64,000 nt of DNA, from assembly GCF_900102165.1 (NCBI RefSeq), contig NZ_FNBD01000006.1, forward strand, positions 174,979 to 238,978, written 5' to 3'. Shown one piece after another: positions 8,966 through 18,293 of this stretch (the stretch's first letter is position 1; each line of letters starts with the position of its first letter). Origin of the DNA: Cellulophaga baltica. GTDB lineage: Bacteria; Bacteroidota; Bacteroidia; Flavobacteriales; Flavobacteriaceae. The notes under the pieces were generated by a model. The model was not told the DNA's origin. It made no database searches and was given only the letters and a program-made list of their open reading frames with translations. Position numbers and translations under genes: made by a program.

Positions 8966-10522
8966 TTATTTGGTAACGCTTTTTCCCCCTAAGTGAATAC
9001 AATCATATAATTCTTGCACTCCATTAAACGGAACAGGATTTTTTTGATATTTATAGGTAGATCTTAAATCTCTATTCAAATCGGTATCATCTACATTCAC
9101 TTGAATATCTTCCATATGAAATTGGCATGGATGCTCATAACCAGCGGCATGCGTAATTTCTAAAAATTCTTTTCTAAAAGATTTGAAATACTGTGCTAAA
9201 CGTTCCGATTTTAAAGTAACATCAATTCCGTTTTGCAACCATTTACTTTGGGTAGCAATACCCGTCGGGCAGCGGTTGGTATGACATACTTGTGCTTGAA
9301 TGCAACCAATACTCATCATGGCTTCACGAGCAACATTGATACAATCTGCACCCATAGCAAAAGCCATTGCCGCTTTGGCAGGGAAACCTAATTTTCCACT
9401 TCCTATAAATACAATTCTATCTGTAAGTTCTCTATTTAAAAAAACTTTATACACACTAGAAAACCCATATACCCAAGGTAAAGATACATGATCCGCAAAG
9501 CTTGGAGGAGCGGCACCTGTACCACCTTCACCACCATCTACGGTTATAAAATCAGGACCTTTCCCTGTTTTTAGCATTAAATCGGCCAATTGTTCCCATT
9601 GGTCTAACTTTCCTATAGCTCCTTTTATACCCACCGGTAAGCCAGTTGCTTCCGCTATTTTTTCTATTAATTGCAATAATTCAGGAACAGATTTAAATGC
9701 TTTGTGCGTTGCAGGCGATAATACATCTTTACCTACTTCTACGCCTCTAATCTCCGCTAATTCTGGAGTTATTTTTGCGCCCGGTAATACACCCCCTTTT
9801 CCAGGTTTAGCCCCTTGAGATAGTTTTATTTCAATGGCTTTAATACAAGGATTATTCTCAACTAAAGCTTTAAGTTTCTCAATAGATAAACTTCCCTCAT
9901 CACTACGTACTCCAAAATATCCAGTTCCAAAGTGAAATATAACATCACCACCTTGCTTATGGTACGGAGAAAGTCCGCCTTCTCCAGTATTATGGTAAGC
10001 ATCCGCTTTTTGAACACCTATATTCATCGCTTCTACTGCTGCTGCGGAAAGCGATCCAAAACTCATTGCAGATACATTTATAACAGAAGCCGGTCTATAA
10101 GGTTTTGCACGTTTGTTGTAGGCACCAATAACTTTAGCACAAGGAACAAAACTTTTATCCTCTGTATTAGGATGATTTTCAGGTACCTCATAGGCCATCA
10201 TTTGGTTTTTTACAAAAATATGATGGTGTGCATAAATATCACGATCCGTCCCAAAACCTTCATAGTTGTTCTCTTTTTTTGCAGAGGCATAAATCCAACC
10301 ACGTTCTATACGATTAAAAGGAAGTTCTTCTCTATTGTTTGCTACAAAATATTGACGCATTTCTGGTCCAATACTCTCCAACCAATACCTAAAATGACCT
10401 ACAATTGGAAAATTGTGTGAGATAGTATGCGCTCTTTGAAAAAAAACATCGCGAATAGCAACAACAAAAACCACTAGCAATAGCCAAGCATACCATGGAA
10501 TACTTGTAAAAAAGTCAATCAT
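8966..10522 (-). CDS. FMN-binding glutamate synthase family protein
   Basis: A 518-residue member of the GltB-like FMN domain family (Glu_synthase fold), without the glutaminase and C-terminal domains of full glutamate synthase. An N-terminal membrane helix (about 7-23, IPWYAWLLLVVFVVAI) tethers it to the membrane. Core TIM-barrel features include the glycine-rich phosphate site VDGGEGGTGAAP, FIGSGKLG, and a cysteine cluster CHTNRCPTG like that of the 3Fe-4S site of GltB. It may make glutamate or act on an unknown substrate as a stand-alone oxidoreductase; function is not proven for this subfamily. It lies downstream of the M20 peptidase gene, separated by a terminator hairpin. Confidence 0.9.
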   Translation of the reverse strand: MIDFFTSIPWYAWLLLVVFVVAIRDVFFQRAHTISHNFPIVGHFRYWLESIGPEMRQYFVANNREELPFNRIERGWIYASAKKENNYEGFGTDRDIYAHHHIFVKNQMMAYEVPENHPNTEDKSFVPCAKVIGAYNKRAKPYRPASVINVSAMSFGSLSAAAVEAMNIGVQKADAYHNTGEGGLSPYHKQGGDVIFHFGTGYFGVRSDEGSLSIEKLKALVENNPCIKAIEIKLSQGAKPGKGGVLPGAKITPELAEIRGVEVGKDVLSPATHKAFKSVPELLQLIEKIAEATGLPVGIKGAIGKLDQWEQLADLMLKTGKGPDFITVDGGEGGTGAAPPSFADHVSLPWVYGFSSVYKVFLNRELTDRIVFIGSGKLGFPAKAAMAFAMGADCINVAREAMMSIGCIQAQVCHTNRCPTGIATQSKWLQNGIDVTLKSERLAQYFKSFRKEFLEITHAAGYEHPCQFHMEDIQVNVDDTDLNRDLRSTYKYQKNPVPFNGVQELYDCIHLGGKSVTK

Positions 10523-10574
10523 GTAAAGAAAGTTTCAATTAAAATTTAAACTACAACAAACCTATAAAAAAAAA

Positions 10575-10610
10575 CGAGTTCAAAATTAATTTTTATTAAA
10601 ATTGAACTCG
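10575..10610 (-). terminator. Rho-independent terminator after the M20 peptidase gene
   Basis: Nine-bp arms (10575-10583 and 10602-10610, CGAGTTCAA/TTGAACTCG) flank an A/T-rich loop. On the minus strand the hairpin is followed by a run of T (complement of the A run at 10566-10574). This ends the DsrE-M20 transcript before the glutamate-synthase-like gene. Confidence 0.8.
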
Positions 10611-10629
10611 AAATAAATAATAATCTTTT

Positions 10630-11907
10630 TTATTTTTTATTCAAATAATCTAAACTCATTGCTGTTAAGGTTTTTACCCCTAGAAGCATACCACTATCAT
10701 CTATTTTAAAATCTGGCGTATGATGTGGAAAAGCCTCGGTATTACCTGGAGTCATTCCTCCTAAAAAGAAATAAAATCCTGGTACTTTTTCTTGGAAAAA
10801 ACTAAAATCTTCTCCTCCGGTTGTTGCTTTAATTAACACTACATTTTCTACCCCTGCAGTTTTTTGTAAGGTAGGTAACATCGCTTCTGTTAATTTTTCA
10901 TCGTTGTAGGTAATTGCTGTATTATTTTGAAATTCTATGGTAGCAGCCCCTCCATATGTTTTTGCCAATCCTTCTGTCATCTCAGTCATACGTCTAATAA
11001 TTAATGCCTTCATATCCGGATCTAGCGTACGTACGGTTCCTATCATTTCAGCGCTTTCAGGAATAATATTAAATCGAACTCCAGCCGTGATTTTCCCAAC
11101 AGTAATTACTGCCGGTTCTACAAGCAAATTAGATTCTCTACTAATTATAGACTGGTACCCATCAATAATTTTTGCAGCGATATAAATAGGATCTACACCA
11201 CCCCAAGGCTGAGAACCGTGTGTTTGTTTTCCTTTTACATTAACAACAAACCGCTCTACGGCAGCCATCGTACCTCCGGGTTTGTAACCAATTGTTCCTA
11301 CAGGAGTACCACTATTGATATGTAATCCAAAAATAGCGTCCACATCCGGGTTTTTTAAGGCTCCTTCTTTTATCATTAATGCTGCACCACCTTCTTCTCC
11401 TGGTGGCGGACCTTCTTCTGCTGGCTGAAAAATAAATTTTACGGTACCTTTAATCTTATCTTTATTTTTTGATAAAATTTCTGCCACACCCATGAGTATC
11501 GCGATATGCGTATCATGACCACAAGCATGCATCACTCCAACTTCTTCTCCTTGAAACTCTCCTACAACTTCCGATTTAAAAGACAAATCATTCCTCTCGG
11601 TTACTGGTAAGGCATCAATATCTGCTCGTAATGCAACTACTTTTCCAGGAGTATTCCCTTTTAATACGCCAACAACTCCGGTTTTAGCAACTCCCGTTTG
11701 CACCTCAATTCCTAAAGATTTCAAATGTTTAGCTATCTTTTCTGCGGTTTTAAACTCCCTATTTGAAAGCTCCGGATATTGATGAAAGTCTCTTCGCCAA
11801 TCTATTACTTTCTGTTCTACTGATTTAAAATCTTTCTCTGAAACTGCGTTTTGAGCAAATGCACAAAACCCAAAAAGGAGAAAACCTTTGAGTACAAGTT
11901 TATTCAT
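10630..11907 (-). CDS. M20D family amidohydrolase, exported
   Basis: A 425-residue metal-dependent amidohydrolase of the hippurate/N-acyl-amino-acid/IAA-Leu hydrolase group. A signal peptide (FLLFGFCAFAQNAV, to about residue 19) predicts a periplasmic or outer location. Metal-site motifs are HACGHDTH and the acidic QPAEEGPPPGEEGG region; the bacterial exopeptidase dimerisation domain sits in the middle (VGKITAGVRFNIIPE). The C terminus carries GGEDFSFF and the final His ligand near AFPHHTPDF. It follows the DsrE gene by 3 bp in one operon. Exact acyl substrate is not predictable. Confidence 0.92.
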   Translation of the reverse strand: MNKLVLKGFLLFGFCAFAQNAVSEKDFKSVEQKVIDWRRDFHQYPELSNREFKTAEKIAKHLKSLGIEVQTGVAKTGVVGVLKGNTPGKVVALRADIDALPVTERNDLSFKSEVVGEFQGEEVGVMHACGHDTHIAILMGVAEILSKNKDKIKGTVKFIFQPAEEGPPPGEEGGAALMIKEGALKNPDVDAIFGLHINSGTPVGTIGYKPGGTMAAVERFVVNVKGKQTHGSQPWGGVDPIYIAAKIIDGYQSIISRESNLLVEPAVITVGKITAGVRFNIIPESAEMIGTVRTLDPDMKALIIRRMTEMTEGLAKTYGGAATIEFQNNTAITYNDEKLTEAMLPTLQKTAGVENVVLIKATTGGEDFSFFQEKVPGFYFFLGGMTPGNTEAFPHHTPDFKIDDSGMLLGVKTLTAMSLDYLNKK

Positions 11908-11910
11908 ATA

Positions 11911-12450
11911 TTAAAATTTAATTAGTCTATAATCTTCATTCTGCAATAAAACAAGGGCGGTCATAGCTGACAAGGAAAGTTGCACTCCTTTGATCATTTC
12001 AGTCTCTTTTATCTTTCTTGAATTTGCAGACTGTCCGCATAAAATTAGTTGAACATCTGCTGCCAGCAAAGCATTGATTAATGCTAGATTGGGATTTTTA
12101 GTGCCGTAACGTTCTTCATAGGCTATGTCTGTCAAGATATCTTTTGTAGCAGAACCGTGAATAACTAATGCGGCTTTTAATTGTTTTTCAGGGACACCGG
12201 CTTGTGCATGCATATTTAAAAAACGAGCACCAGTTTCCAGGTAAGGGTTAATTTTAGAATGTTCTTTAGGACTAGTGCCTACATCAAAAACCGCTTTGAA
12301 CTCTTGCGTTAAATCTACTTCAAAATCTGGGTTTTCTACACTATAGACTGCTCCGAATTCTTGAATAACTGGCCCGGTAGCTTTTTCTTGTCCAAAACTT
12401 AAGTTTACTAGAATAATAGAAAGAATTAAAGAATTTTGTATAGATTTCAT
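11911..12450 (-). CDS. Exported DsrE family protein
   Basis: A DsrE/DsrF-like small sulfur-relay fold protein of 179 residues. I place the start at the ATG at 12450 because it gives a clean signal peptide (MKSIQNSLILSIILVNLSFG, cleaved before QEK); the frame is open a further 18 codons upstream but that extension is not signal-like. The DsrE core includes ALVIHGSATKDIL and QLILCGQSANSRK, with one Cys at the position used in sulfur transfer in some relatives. Periplasmic DsrE-like proteins are common in Bacteroidota; their role is unknown. It is the first gene of a pair with the M20 peptidase, 3 bp apart. Confidence 0.8.
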   Translation of the reverse strand: MKSIQNSLILSIILVNLSFGQEKATGPVIQEFGAVYSVENPDFEVDLTQEFKAVFDVGTSPKEHSKINPYLETGARFLNMHAQAGVPEKQLKAALVIHGSATKDILTDIAYEERYGTKNPNLALINALLAADVQLILCGQSANSRKIKETEMIKGVQLSLSAMTALVLLQNEDYRLIKF

Positions 12451-12569
12451 GGTAAAATAAATAAAGCGTTGCGTATACTGAGGATAATACCTGATTATCT
12501 TCAAATATATTCAAAATGATTTTAGCGTTTAAGTTTTTTGTTTATAATTATTAGAAGCATCATTTTAGT

Positions 12570-14954
12570 ATGCTAGCAATTATGGTTAAATTCACAGTTC
12601 CAAAAAAATCAAAGAAAAAGCTGTTGGAAAACTATATAAATCAATTGAATGATGCTCAACGAGCACCAGTTTTACATAAAGACGGACCGTTAATTGTTAT
12701 TGCGGGAGCGGGGTCTGGAAAAACACGTGTATTAACCTACAGGATAGCTTATTTAATGAGTCTAGGAATTGACTCTTTTAATATTCTTGCACTTACATTT
12801 ACAAATAAGGCTGCCCGGGAGATGAAAGCCAGGATTGCTGCTATTGTTGGAAATACGGAAGCAAAAAACCTAATGATGGGTACATTCCACTCGGTTTTTG
12901 CTAGATTATTACGATATGACGGTGACAAATTAGGATACCCTAGTAACTTCACTATTTATGACACACAAGATTCTCAGCGTTTAATCGCTTCAATTATCAA
13001 AGAAATGGGACTTGATAAAGATGTCTATAAATACAAACAAGTCCAAAATAGAATATCATCCTATAAAAATAGCCTTATTACGGTAAGAGCTTATTTTAAT
13101 GATGCAGAAATGCAAGAGGCCGATGCCATGGCTAAACGGCCAAGAATGGGGGATATTTATCAAAACTATGTAGATCGCTGTTTTAAAGCAGGTGCGATGG
13201 ATTTTGATGATTTATTACTAAGAACCAATGAGTTATTAAATAAATATCCAGAAGTCCTTGCCAAGTATCAAGATAGGTTTAGATATATATTGGTAGATGA
13301 GTATCAAGATACCAACCATTCGCAATATCTAATTATTAAAGCGTTATCCGATAAATTTCAAAATATTTGTGTGGTAGGGGATGATGCACAAAGTATTTAC
13401 TCTTTCCGTGGTGCAAACATTAGCAATATTCTCAACTTTCAAAAAGATTATGATAATGTTATCATGTACCGACTGGAACAGAATTATAGATCTACCCGAA
13501 ATATTGTAAATGCAGCGAATTCTATAATTGAAAAAAATACCAACCAATTAGAGAAAGTGGTTTGGACAGATAATGATGATGGTCCAGCAATAAAAGTACA
13601 CAGAAGTCCTACGGATGCAGAAGAAGGCAGGTTTGTTGCAGGTTCTATATTTGAAAACCGTATGCAACACCAAATGTCAAATGGTAGCTTTGCTGTACTT
13701 TATCGCACTAACTCGCAATCTAGAGCTATAGAAGATGCTTTGCGTAAACGCGATATTCCATACCGTATCTATGGTGGTTTATCTTTTTACCAAAGAAAAG
13801 AGATTAAAGATGTATTGTCTTATTTGCGTCTAGTGATTAATCCTAAAGATGAGGAAGCTTTAAAGCGTGTCATTAATTTTCCTGCGAGAGGAATTGGAAT
13901 GAGCACTTTAGATAAACTTACAGTAGCAGCGAACCACTATGGCAGATCTATTTTTGAAGTAATTGAGAATTTAGATCGAATAAATTTAAAAATCAACGCA
14001 GGTACCAAAAGGAAATTAGTAGATTTTACCAACATGATTAAAAGTTTTCAAATCATGAATGAAACTACAGATGCCTTTGCTATTTCTGAGCATGTCGCAA
14101 AAAAGTCGGGGTTACTTTTAGAATTTAAAAAAGATGGTACTCCGGAAGGTATTGCCAAAATGGATAATATTGAAGAGCTTCTAAATGGTATAAAAGATTT
14201 TGTGGAAGGACAGAAAGAGGTTGTCGATGCTACAGGTAATATTAGTGAATTCTTAGAAGACGTTGCTTTAGCAACGGATTTAGATAATGACACTGGTGAT
14301 GATGACAGAGTAGCTTTAATGACCATCCACTTAGCAAAAGGATTAGAGTTTCCGCATGTCTATATTGTAGGTATGGAAGAAGACCTATTCCCGTCAGGTA
14401 TGAGTATGAGTACCCGAAGTGAATTAGAAGAAGAACGTAGATTGTTTTATGTAGCATTGACTAGAGCAGAAAAACAAGCTTATTTAACCTATACGCAAAA
14501 TAGGTACCGTTGGGGTAAATTAATAGATGCTGAACCTAGTCGGTTTTTAGAAGAAATTGATGAGAAATTTATTGAAAATCTAACACCGATTGAAAAACCA
14601 GCATACCGTTATAAATCAACAATAGATACTGATATTTTTGGTGAAGTTGATAAAAGTAAACTGCGTCAAATAAAACCTAAAAGTGGTATCCCACCAAGCA
14701 CGGTAAAACCTAATGAAAATCAGCTTAGAAAGCTTAGAAAATTAAAACCAGAATTGGCTCAACCCATTGGAAATACGAATACTGTAGATCCCAATTTAGC
14801 CGAAGGAAGTTTAATTAATCATACCCGTTTTGGTCGGGGTACTGTTGTAAAAATAGATGGCATTGGTAATGACCGCAAGGCAGAGATACAGTTTGATACT
14901 GCTGGGATTAAAAAATTACTGTTGCGCTTTGCTAAATTAGAAGTGTTAGGTTAA
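12570..14954 (+). CDS. uvrD: UvrD/PcrA-type DNA helicase
   Basis: SF1A 3'-5' helicase (794 aa, usual for PcrA/UvrD of this phylum) for nucleotide-excision and mismatch repair and displacement of RecA or stalled RNA polymerase. Walker A is GAGSGKT at 46-52, the Walker B/DEYQDT box at 243-248, and motif IV/V residues include QNYRSTRNI and TIHLAKGLEFPHVY. The C terminus (about 738-794, HTRFGRGTVVKIDG) is the SH3/Tudor-like domain that contacts RNA polymerase in relatives. The start could be ATG 12570 or ATG 12582; both precede the Q motif (LNDAQRAPV). It stands alone, followed 17 bp later by the ABM gene. Confidence 0.96.
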   Translation: MLAIMVKFTVPKKSKKKLLENYINQLNDAQRAPVLHKDGPLIVIAGAGSGKTRVLTYRIAYLMSLGIDSFNILALTFTNKAAREMKARIAAIVGNTEAKNLMMGTFHSVFARLLRYDGDKLGYPSNFTIYDTQDSQRLIASIIKEMGLDKDVYKYKQVQNRISSYKNSLITVRAYFNDAEMQEADAMAKRPRMGDIYQNYVDRCFKAGAMDFDDLLLRTNELLNKYPEVLAKYQDRFRYILVDEYQDTNHSQYLIIKALSDKFQNICVVGDDAQSIYSFRGANISNILNFQKDYDNVIMYRLEQNYRSTRNIVNAANSIIEKNTNQLEKVVWTDNDDGPAIKVHRSPTDAEEGRFVAGSIFENRMQHQMSNGSFAVLYRTNSQSRAIEDALRKRDIPYRIYGGLSFYQRKEIKDVLSYLRLVINPKDEEALKRVINFPARGIGMSTLDKLTVAANHYGRSIFEVIENLDRINLKINAGTKRKLVDFTNMIKSFQIMNETTDAFAISEHVAKKSGLLLEFKKDGTPEGIAKMDNIEELLNGIKDFVEGQKEVVDATGNISEFLEDVALATDLDNDTGDDDRVALMTIHLAKGLEFPHVYIVGMEEDLFPSGMSMSTRSELEEERRLFYVALTRAEKQAYLTYTQNRYRWGKLIDAEPSRFLEEIDEKFIENLTPIEKPAYRYKSTIDTDIFGEVDKSKLRQIKPKSGIPPSTVKPNENQLRKLRKLKPELAQPIGNTNTVDPNLAEGSLINHTRFGRGTVVKIDGIGNDRKAEIQFDTAGIKKLLLRFAKLEVLG

Positions 14955-14971
14955 TATTATACATTACTATT

Positions 14972-15262
14972 ATGAAAATATATTTGAGTGTCCATATTCA
15001 GAGTAAAGAAGAATCGCAACAGGAAGTAAAGGCTATTTTACAAAATTTGGTTGTACAAACGTTACAAGAGAAAGGTTGTATTCAATATACTTTACACCAA
15101 GGTATTGAAGATAAAAACACTTTTGTGTTTTACGAAGTTTGGGAGCATCAAGAAGCTTTAGACAAGCATAATACCATGCCTTATATTAAAGAGTTAGGCG
15201 TTTTATTTGAGGATAAACTAGCTTCTGAATCCGTGTTAGTGAAATCAACACTAATAGCCTAA
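14972..15262 (+). CDS. Antibiotic biosynthesis monooxygenase (ABM) fold protein
   Basis: A 96-residue dimeric ferredoxin-like fold protein of the ABM/quinol monooxygenase YgiN type. Family marks are the C-IQYTLHQ strand, FVFYEVWEHQEALDKH, and the C-terminal VLVKSTLIA. Such proteins oxidise quinols or act as small detoxification enzymes; the substrate here is unknown. Its stop overlaps the ATG of the next gene (TAATG), so translation of the two is coupled. Confidence 0.85.
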   Translation: MKIYLSVHIQSKEESQQEVKAILQNLVVQTLQEKGCIQYTLHQGIEDKNTFVFYEVWEHQEALDKHNTMPYIKELGVLFEDKLASESVLVKSTLIA

Positions 15263-15648
15263 TGACATTTAAAGCGCTTCACCATGTCGCTATAATTTGT
15301 TCTGATTACAGCAAATCTAAAGCTTTTTATACGCAAATTTTAGGCTTAGAAATACTACAAGAAGTGTACCGTGAAGAAAGGGACTCTTACAAGTTAGACT
15401 TAGCCATAAACAAACATTATTGTATTGAATTATTTTCATTTCCTAATGTTCCTGAAAGACCTTCTTACCCAGAGGCTTGCGGGCTGCGTCATCTAGCCTT
15501 TGAAGTAGCAGATATAGAGCGCACGGCAATAGAACTTAAAGAAAAGGGAATACAAGTTGAGGCTATAAAAATAGATCCGTATACAGGAAAGAAATTCACC
15601 TTCTTTGCAGACCCGGATAATTTGCCATTAGAACTATATGAGCAATAA
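15262..15648 (+). CDS. VOC family protein, glyoxalase-like (YaeR type)
   Basis: A 128-residue vicinal-oxygen-chelate protein close to the YaeR/GloA2 group. Two beta-alpha-beta-beta-beta units are visible. Probable metal ligands are His in LHHVAIIC, Glu in CIELFSF, His in LRHLAFEV and Glu in PLELYEQ. Substrate is unknown; lactoylglutathione-type detoxification is only a family guess, and low-GC Bacteroidota often lack glutathione. It overlaps the ABM gene by one base, suggesting a linked detoxification function. Confidence 0.85.
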   Translation: MTFKALHHVAIICSDYSKSKAFYTQILGLEILQEVYREERDSYKLDLAINKHYCIELFSFPNVPERPSYPEACGLRHLAFEVADIERTAIELKEKGIQVEAIKIDPYTGKKFTFFADPDNLPLELYEQ

Positions 15649-15762
15649 CTTCTTAATTTTCAGCGTGTAACTTTTTTAAAATTTTTAGATAACAATTCCA
15701 TAAAGTTTTGCTAACCGTGGCGTCAGATAATAGTATCATTTTTGAATGAAAATTTACTATTT

Positions 15763-17460
15763 ATGTCAACCAAGAACACTACGAGAAGAAATTTTATTCA
15801 AAAAACATTATTAGCCTCTGGAGGCATCATCTTAGCTCCTAATTTTATTAGTTGTAAAAAAGACGATGACCTAGTAGCTTCTGAGCTAGATACTAATCTA
15901 TTAACTATCAAAAACTTCCATGAAGGGGTTGCTAGTTTTGATCCAAGCAGTTCTTCTGTGATTTTATGGACACGCTATGCTACCGCAAATGCCGAGATAG
16001 TTTGGGAATTAGCTACAGATGCCTCTTTTACATCTATTTTAAGAAGCGGTAAAATTACTACAGAAGCATCAAGAGATAATACTTTGGCTATTGAAGTTAC
16101 AGAATTAGAAGAGCATCTAAAACTGTATTACAGGTTTGCTAGTCCAATAGATTCTGCTATCTCTGTAGTAGGAGAAACCATAACACTTCCAGAAAAGGCA
16201 TCTTCTATTAAACTTGCCGTTTGTTCTTGCTCTAACTACCAAGCAGGATTATTCAATTCGTATAATGCTATGGCGAAATCAGATGCAGATATTATCATAC
16301 ACTTGGGCGATTATTTTTATGAGTATGAAGCCGGCGGTTACGGATCTACAGCTGAGAATGCTTTTCTGAATCGCCAGCATGAACCCGCAGGAGAAATCAT
16401 CACTTTAGAGGATTATAGAACACGCTACAAACAATATAGATCCGATATAGATTTGCAATTAGCTCATCAAAAAAAGCCTTTTATATGCATTTGGGATGAT
16501 CATGAAATTGCTAATGATACTTATAAGGATGGTGCAGAGAACCATGATGACGCCACGGAAGGAAGCTTTGAATTAAGAAAACAAAATGCCTTACAATCTT
16601 ACAGCGAGTTTTTACCTTTTTCCCGAGTAAACAAAGAGAATAATAGCCTTATTTATAGAAGTATAAATATTGGAAATCTAGTACATATGATGATGCTAGA
16701 CACACGGCTTATTGGAAGGGACAAGCAGTTAAATATATCTAATTACTTTACGGCAACAGGCTTAAATACAGAAGCCTTAAAAAGCGATTTAAATGCTACA
16801 ACGCGAACAATTTTAGGATCTACACAAAAAGAATGGCTATTAAGTGAGTTAGCAGGCAGTAGTAGCAAATGGCAGGTCCTTGGGCAACAGGTTTTAATGG
16901 GACAAATGTATATTCCTATTGCTATGCTAACTGCTTTCGGTGCAGATAATTTTGGAGAAATATTAACGGAATTAGTTACTATCAAAACGAGAATGGAAAA
17001 TGATGACCCTAGCTTAACAGCGGAGGAGAAAGCTAAAGTTCTCAACACAATTCCATACAACTTAGATGCTTGGGATGGTTACCCAGGAGATAGAGAAGAG
17101 ATTTACCAAGCTTTGAATGGAAAAAAAATAATAACCTTCGCTGGTGATACCCATAACGCGTGGAACAATACACTGTTCGATAAAAATGGAACGGAAGTAG
17201 GCGTAGAGTTAGCCACTTCTAGTGTTAGTTCTCCAGGTTTTGAAACGTACTTGGGTACTACAGATGCTGCATTTATTAGTGGCTTTGAGCAAGCATTAAC
17301 AACATTAATAGATGGGTTAAACTATTTTGATGCCTCAAGAAGAGGGTATATGATGACTACATTTAATCAAACATCAGTAACCTCTGAATGGATTTATGTA
17401 GATACTATATTGTCCTCATCCTACACCGCAACCGTAGGGCACAGCATTACATATTCTTAA
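15763..17460 (+). CDS. PhoD-like alkaline phosphatase/phosphodiesterase, Tat-exported
   Basis: A 565-residue PhoD family phosphodiesterase. I choose the ATG at 15763 because it puts the twin-arginine signal at the N terminus (TTRRNFIQK, Arg8-Arg9); an in-frame TTG at 15742 is less likely. A Cys at residue 31 (NFISC) may be a lipobox, making this a Tat lipoprotein. After an N-terminal beta domain come the metallophosphatase motifs HLGDYFYEYE, WDDHEIANDTY and FAGDTHNAW, which hold the metal ligands. Fully folded export by Tat fits a metal-loaded enzyme. It should release phosphate from phosphodiesters or phospholipids at the cell envelope. No phosphate-regulation site was identified upstream. 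Confidence 0.92.
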   Translation: MSTKNTTRRNFIQKTLLASGGIILAPNFISCKKDDDLVASELDTNLLTIKNFHEGVASFDPSSSSVILWTRYATANAEIVWELATDASFTSILRSGKITTEASRDNTLAIEVTELEEHLKLYYRFASPIDSAISVVGETITLPEKASSIKLAVCSCSNYQAGLFNSYNAMAKSDADIIIHLGDYFYEYEAGGYGSTAENAFLNRQHEPAGEIITLEDYRTRYKQYRSDIDLQLAHQKKPFICIWDDHEIANDTYKDGAENHDDATEGSFELRKQNALQSYSEFLPFSRVNKENNSLIYRSINIGNLVHMMMLDTRLIGRDKQLNISNYFTATGLNTEALKSDLNATTRTILGSTQKEWLLSELAGSSSKWQVLGQQVLMGQMYIPIAMLTAFGADNFGEILTELVTIKTRMENDDPSLTAEEKAKVLNTIPYNLDAWDGYPGDREEIYQALNGKKIITFAGDTHNAWNNTLFDKNGTEVGVELATSSVSSPGFETYLGTTDAAFISGFEQALTTLIDGLNYFDASRRGYMMTTFNQTSVTSEWIYVDTILSSSYTATVGHSITYS

Positions 17461-17483
17461 GACAAGTTCTTATATAAGAGTTT

Positions 17484-17516
17484 AAAAATCCATTAGTAAT
17501 TGCTAATGGATTTTTT
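17484..17516 (+). terminator. Rho-independent terminator after the PhoD gene
   Basis: A 13-bp stem (17484-17496 with 17503-17515, core ATCCATTAG/CTAATGGAT) with a 6-base loop is followed by a T run. It lies 23 bp after the PhoD stop codon. Confidence 0.85.
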
Positions 17517-17600
17517 ATTTTCAATAGCGTTAGTATTACCACTAGTTGAATTAATAGTACCTGAATAAAAAATAGTACCTTTAATATACAACTTTAAATT

Positions 17601-18221
17601 ATGGCTGAATTTATTAAAATATACCCTGAAAACCCAAATCCCAAAGAAATAAAAAAGGTGATTCAGGTACTAAAAAAGGGAGGACTGGTAATTTACCCTA
17701 CCGATACGGTATATGGTTTGGGCTGCGATATTACCAATACAAAAGCTTTAGAGAAAATTGCCCGAATTAAGGGTATTAAACTAGACAAAGCTAATTGGTC
17801 TTTCATCTGTGCAGATTTGAGTAATTTATCAGATTACGTTCGCCAAATAGACACCCCCACTTTTAAAATATTAAAACGAGCTTTACCAGGACCCTATACT
17901 TTTATACTGCCTGGCAATAACAACCTTCCTAAAGAATTTAAAAAGAAAAAGACCGTAGGTATTCGTGTACCAGACAATAGTATCGCTAAAGCCATTGTAG
18001 AAGCTCTGAGCAATCCAATTGTATCTACATCTATACGAGATGAAGATGAGCTCTTAGAATACACGACAGATCCTGAATTAATCTTTGAGAAATGGCAAAA
18101 CCTTGTTGATATCGTTATAGATGGTGGCTATGGTGATAATACCGCTTCTACCGTAATTGATTTATCTGATGGTGAGCCTGTAGTAGTAAGAGAAGGCAAA
18201 GGACCTATTGATATTTTCTAA
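17601..18221 (+). CDS. L-threonylcarbamoyladenylate synthase (YrdC/Sua5 family)
   Basis: A 206-residue YrdC-domain protein making threonylcarbamoyl-AMP from Thr, bicarbonate and ATP for the t6A37 modification of ANN-decoding tRNAs. The short form (TsaC type) lacks the C-terminal Sua5 domain. Typical motifs are VIYPTDTVYGLGCD near the N terminus, KRALPGPYTFIL, and VGIRVPDNSIAKAI, then SSTVIDL-like ASTVIDLSDGEPVVVREG. It is a single gene ending at a bidirectional terminator shared with the OmpA lipoprotein gene. Confidence 0.93.
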   Translation: MAEFIKIYPENPNPKEIKKVIQVLKKGGLVIYPTDTVYGLGCDITNTKALEKIARIKGIKLDKANWSFICADLSNLSDYVRQIDTPTFKILKRALPGPYTFILPGNNNLPKEFKKKKTVGIRVPDNSIAKAIVEALSNPIVSTSIRDEDELLEYTTDPELIFEKWQNLVDIVIDGGYGDNTASTVIDLSDGEPVVVREGKGPIDIF

Positions 18222-18249
18222 ACGAAACTATTTAAATTTTGAGCATAAA

Positions 18250-18275
18250 AAAAGGCGACCAATTGGTCGCCTTTT
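18250..18275. terminator. Bidirectional terminator between yrdC-like and ompA-like genes
   Basis: A perfect inverted repeat (GGCGACCAATTGGTCGCC, 18254-18271) is flanked by A on the left and T on the right, so it can end transcripts arriving from both sides of the convergent pair. Confidence 0.88.
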
Positions 18276-18293
18276 ATATATGATATCAATTTC

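Noticed and set aside
9932-10420. 162-aa plus-strand frame antisense to the glutamate-synthase-like gene
   Set aside because: It lies wholly inside a clearly conserved gene, is full of Cys, Ile and Phe in no domain pattern, and has no own promoter.
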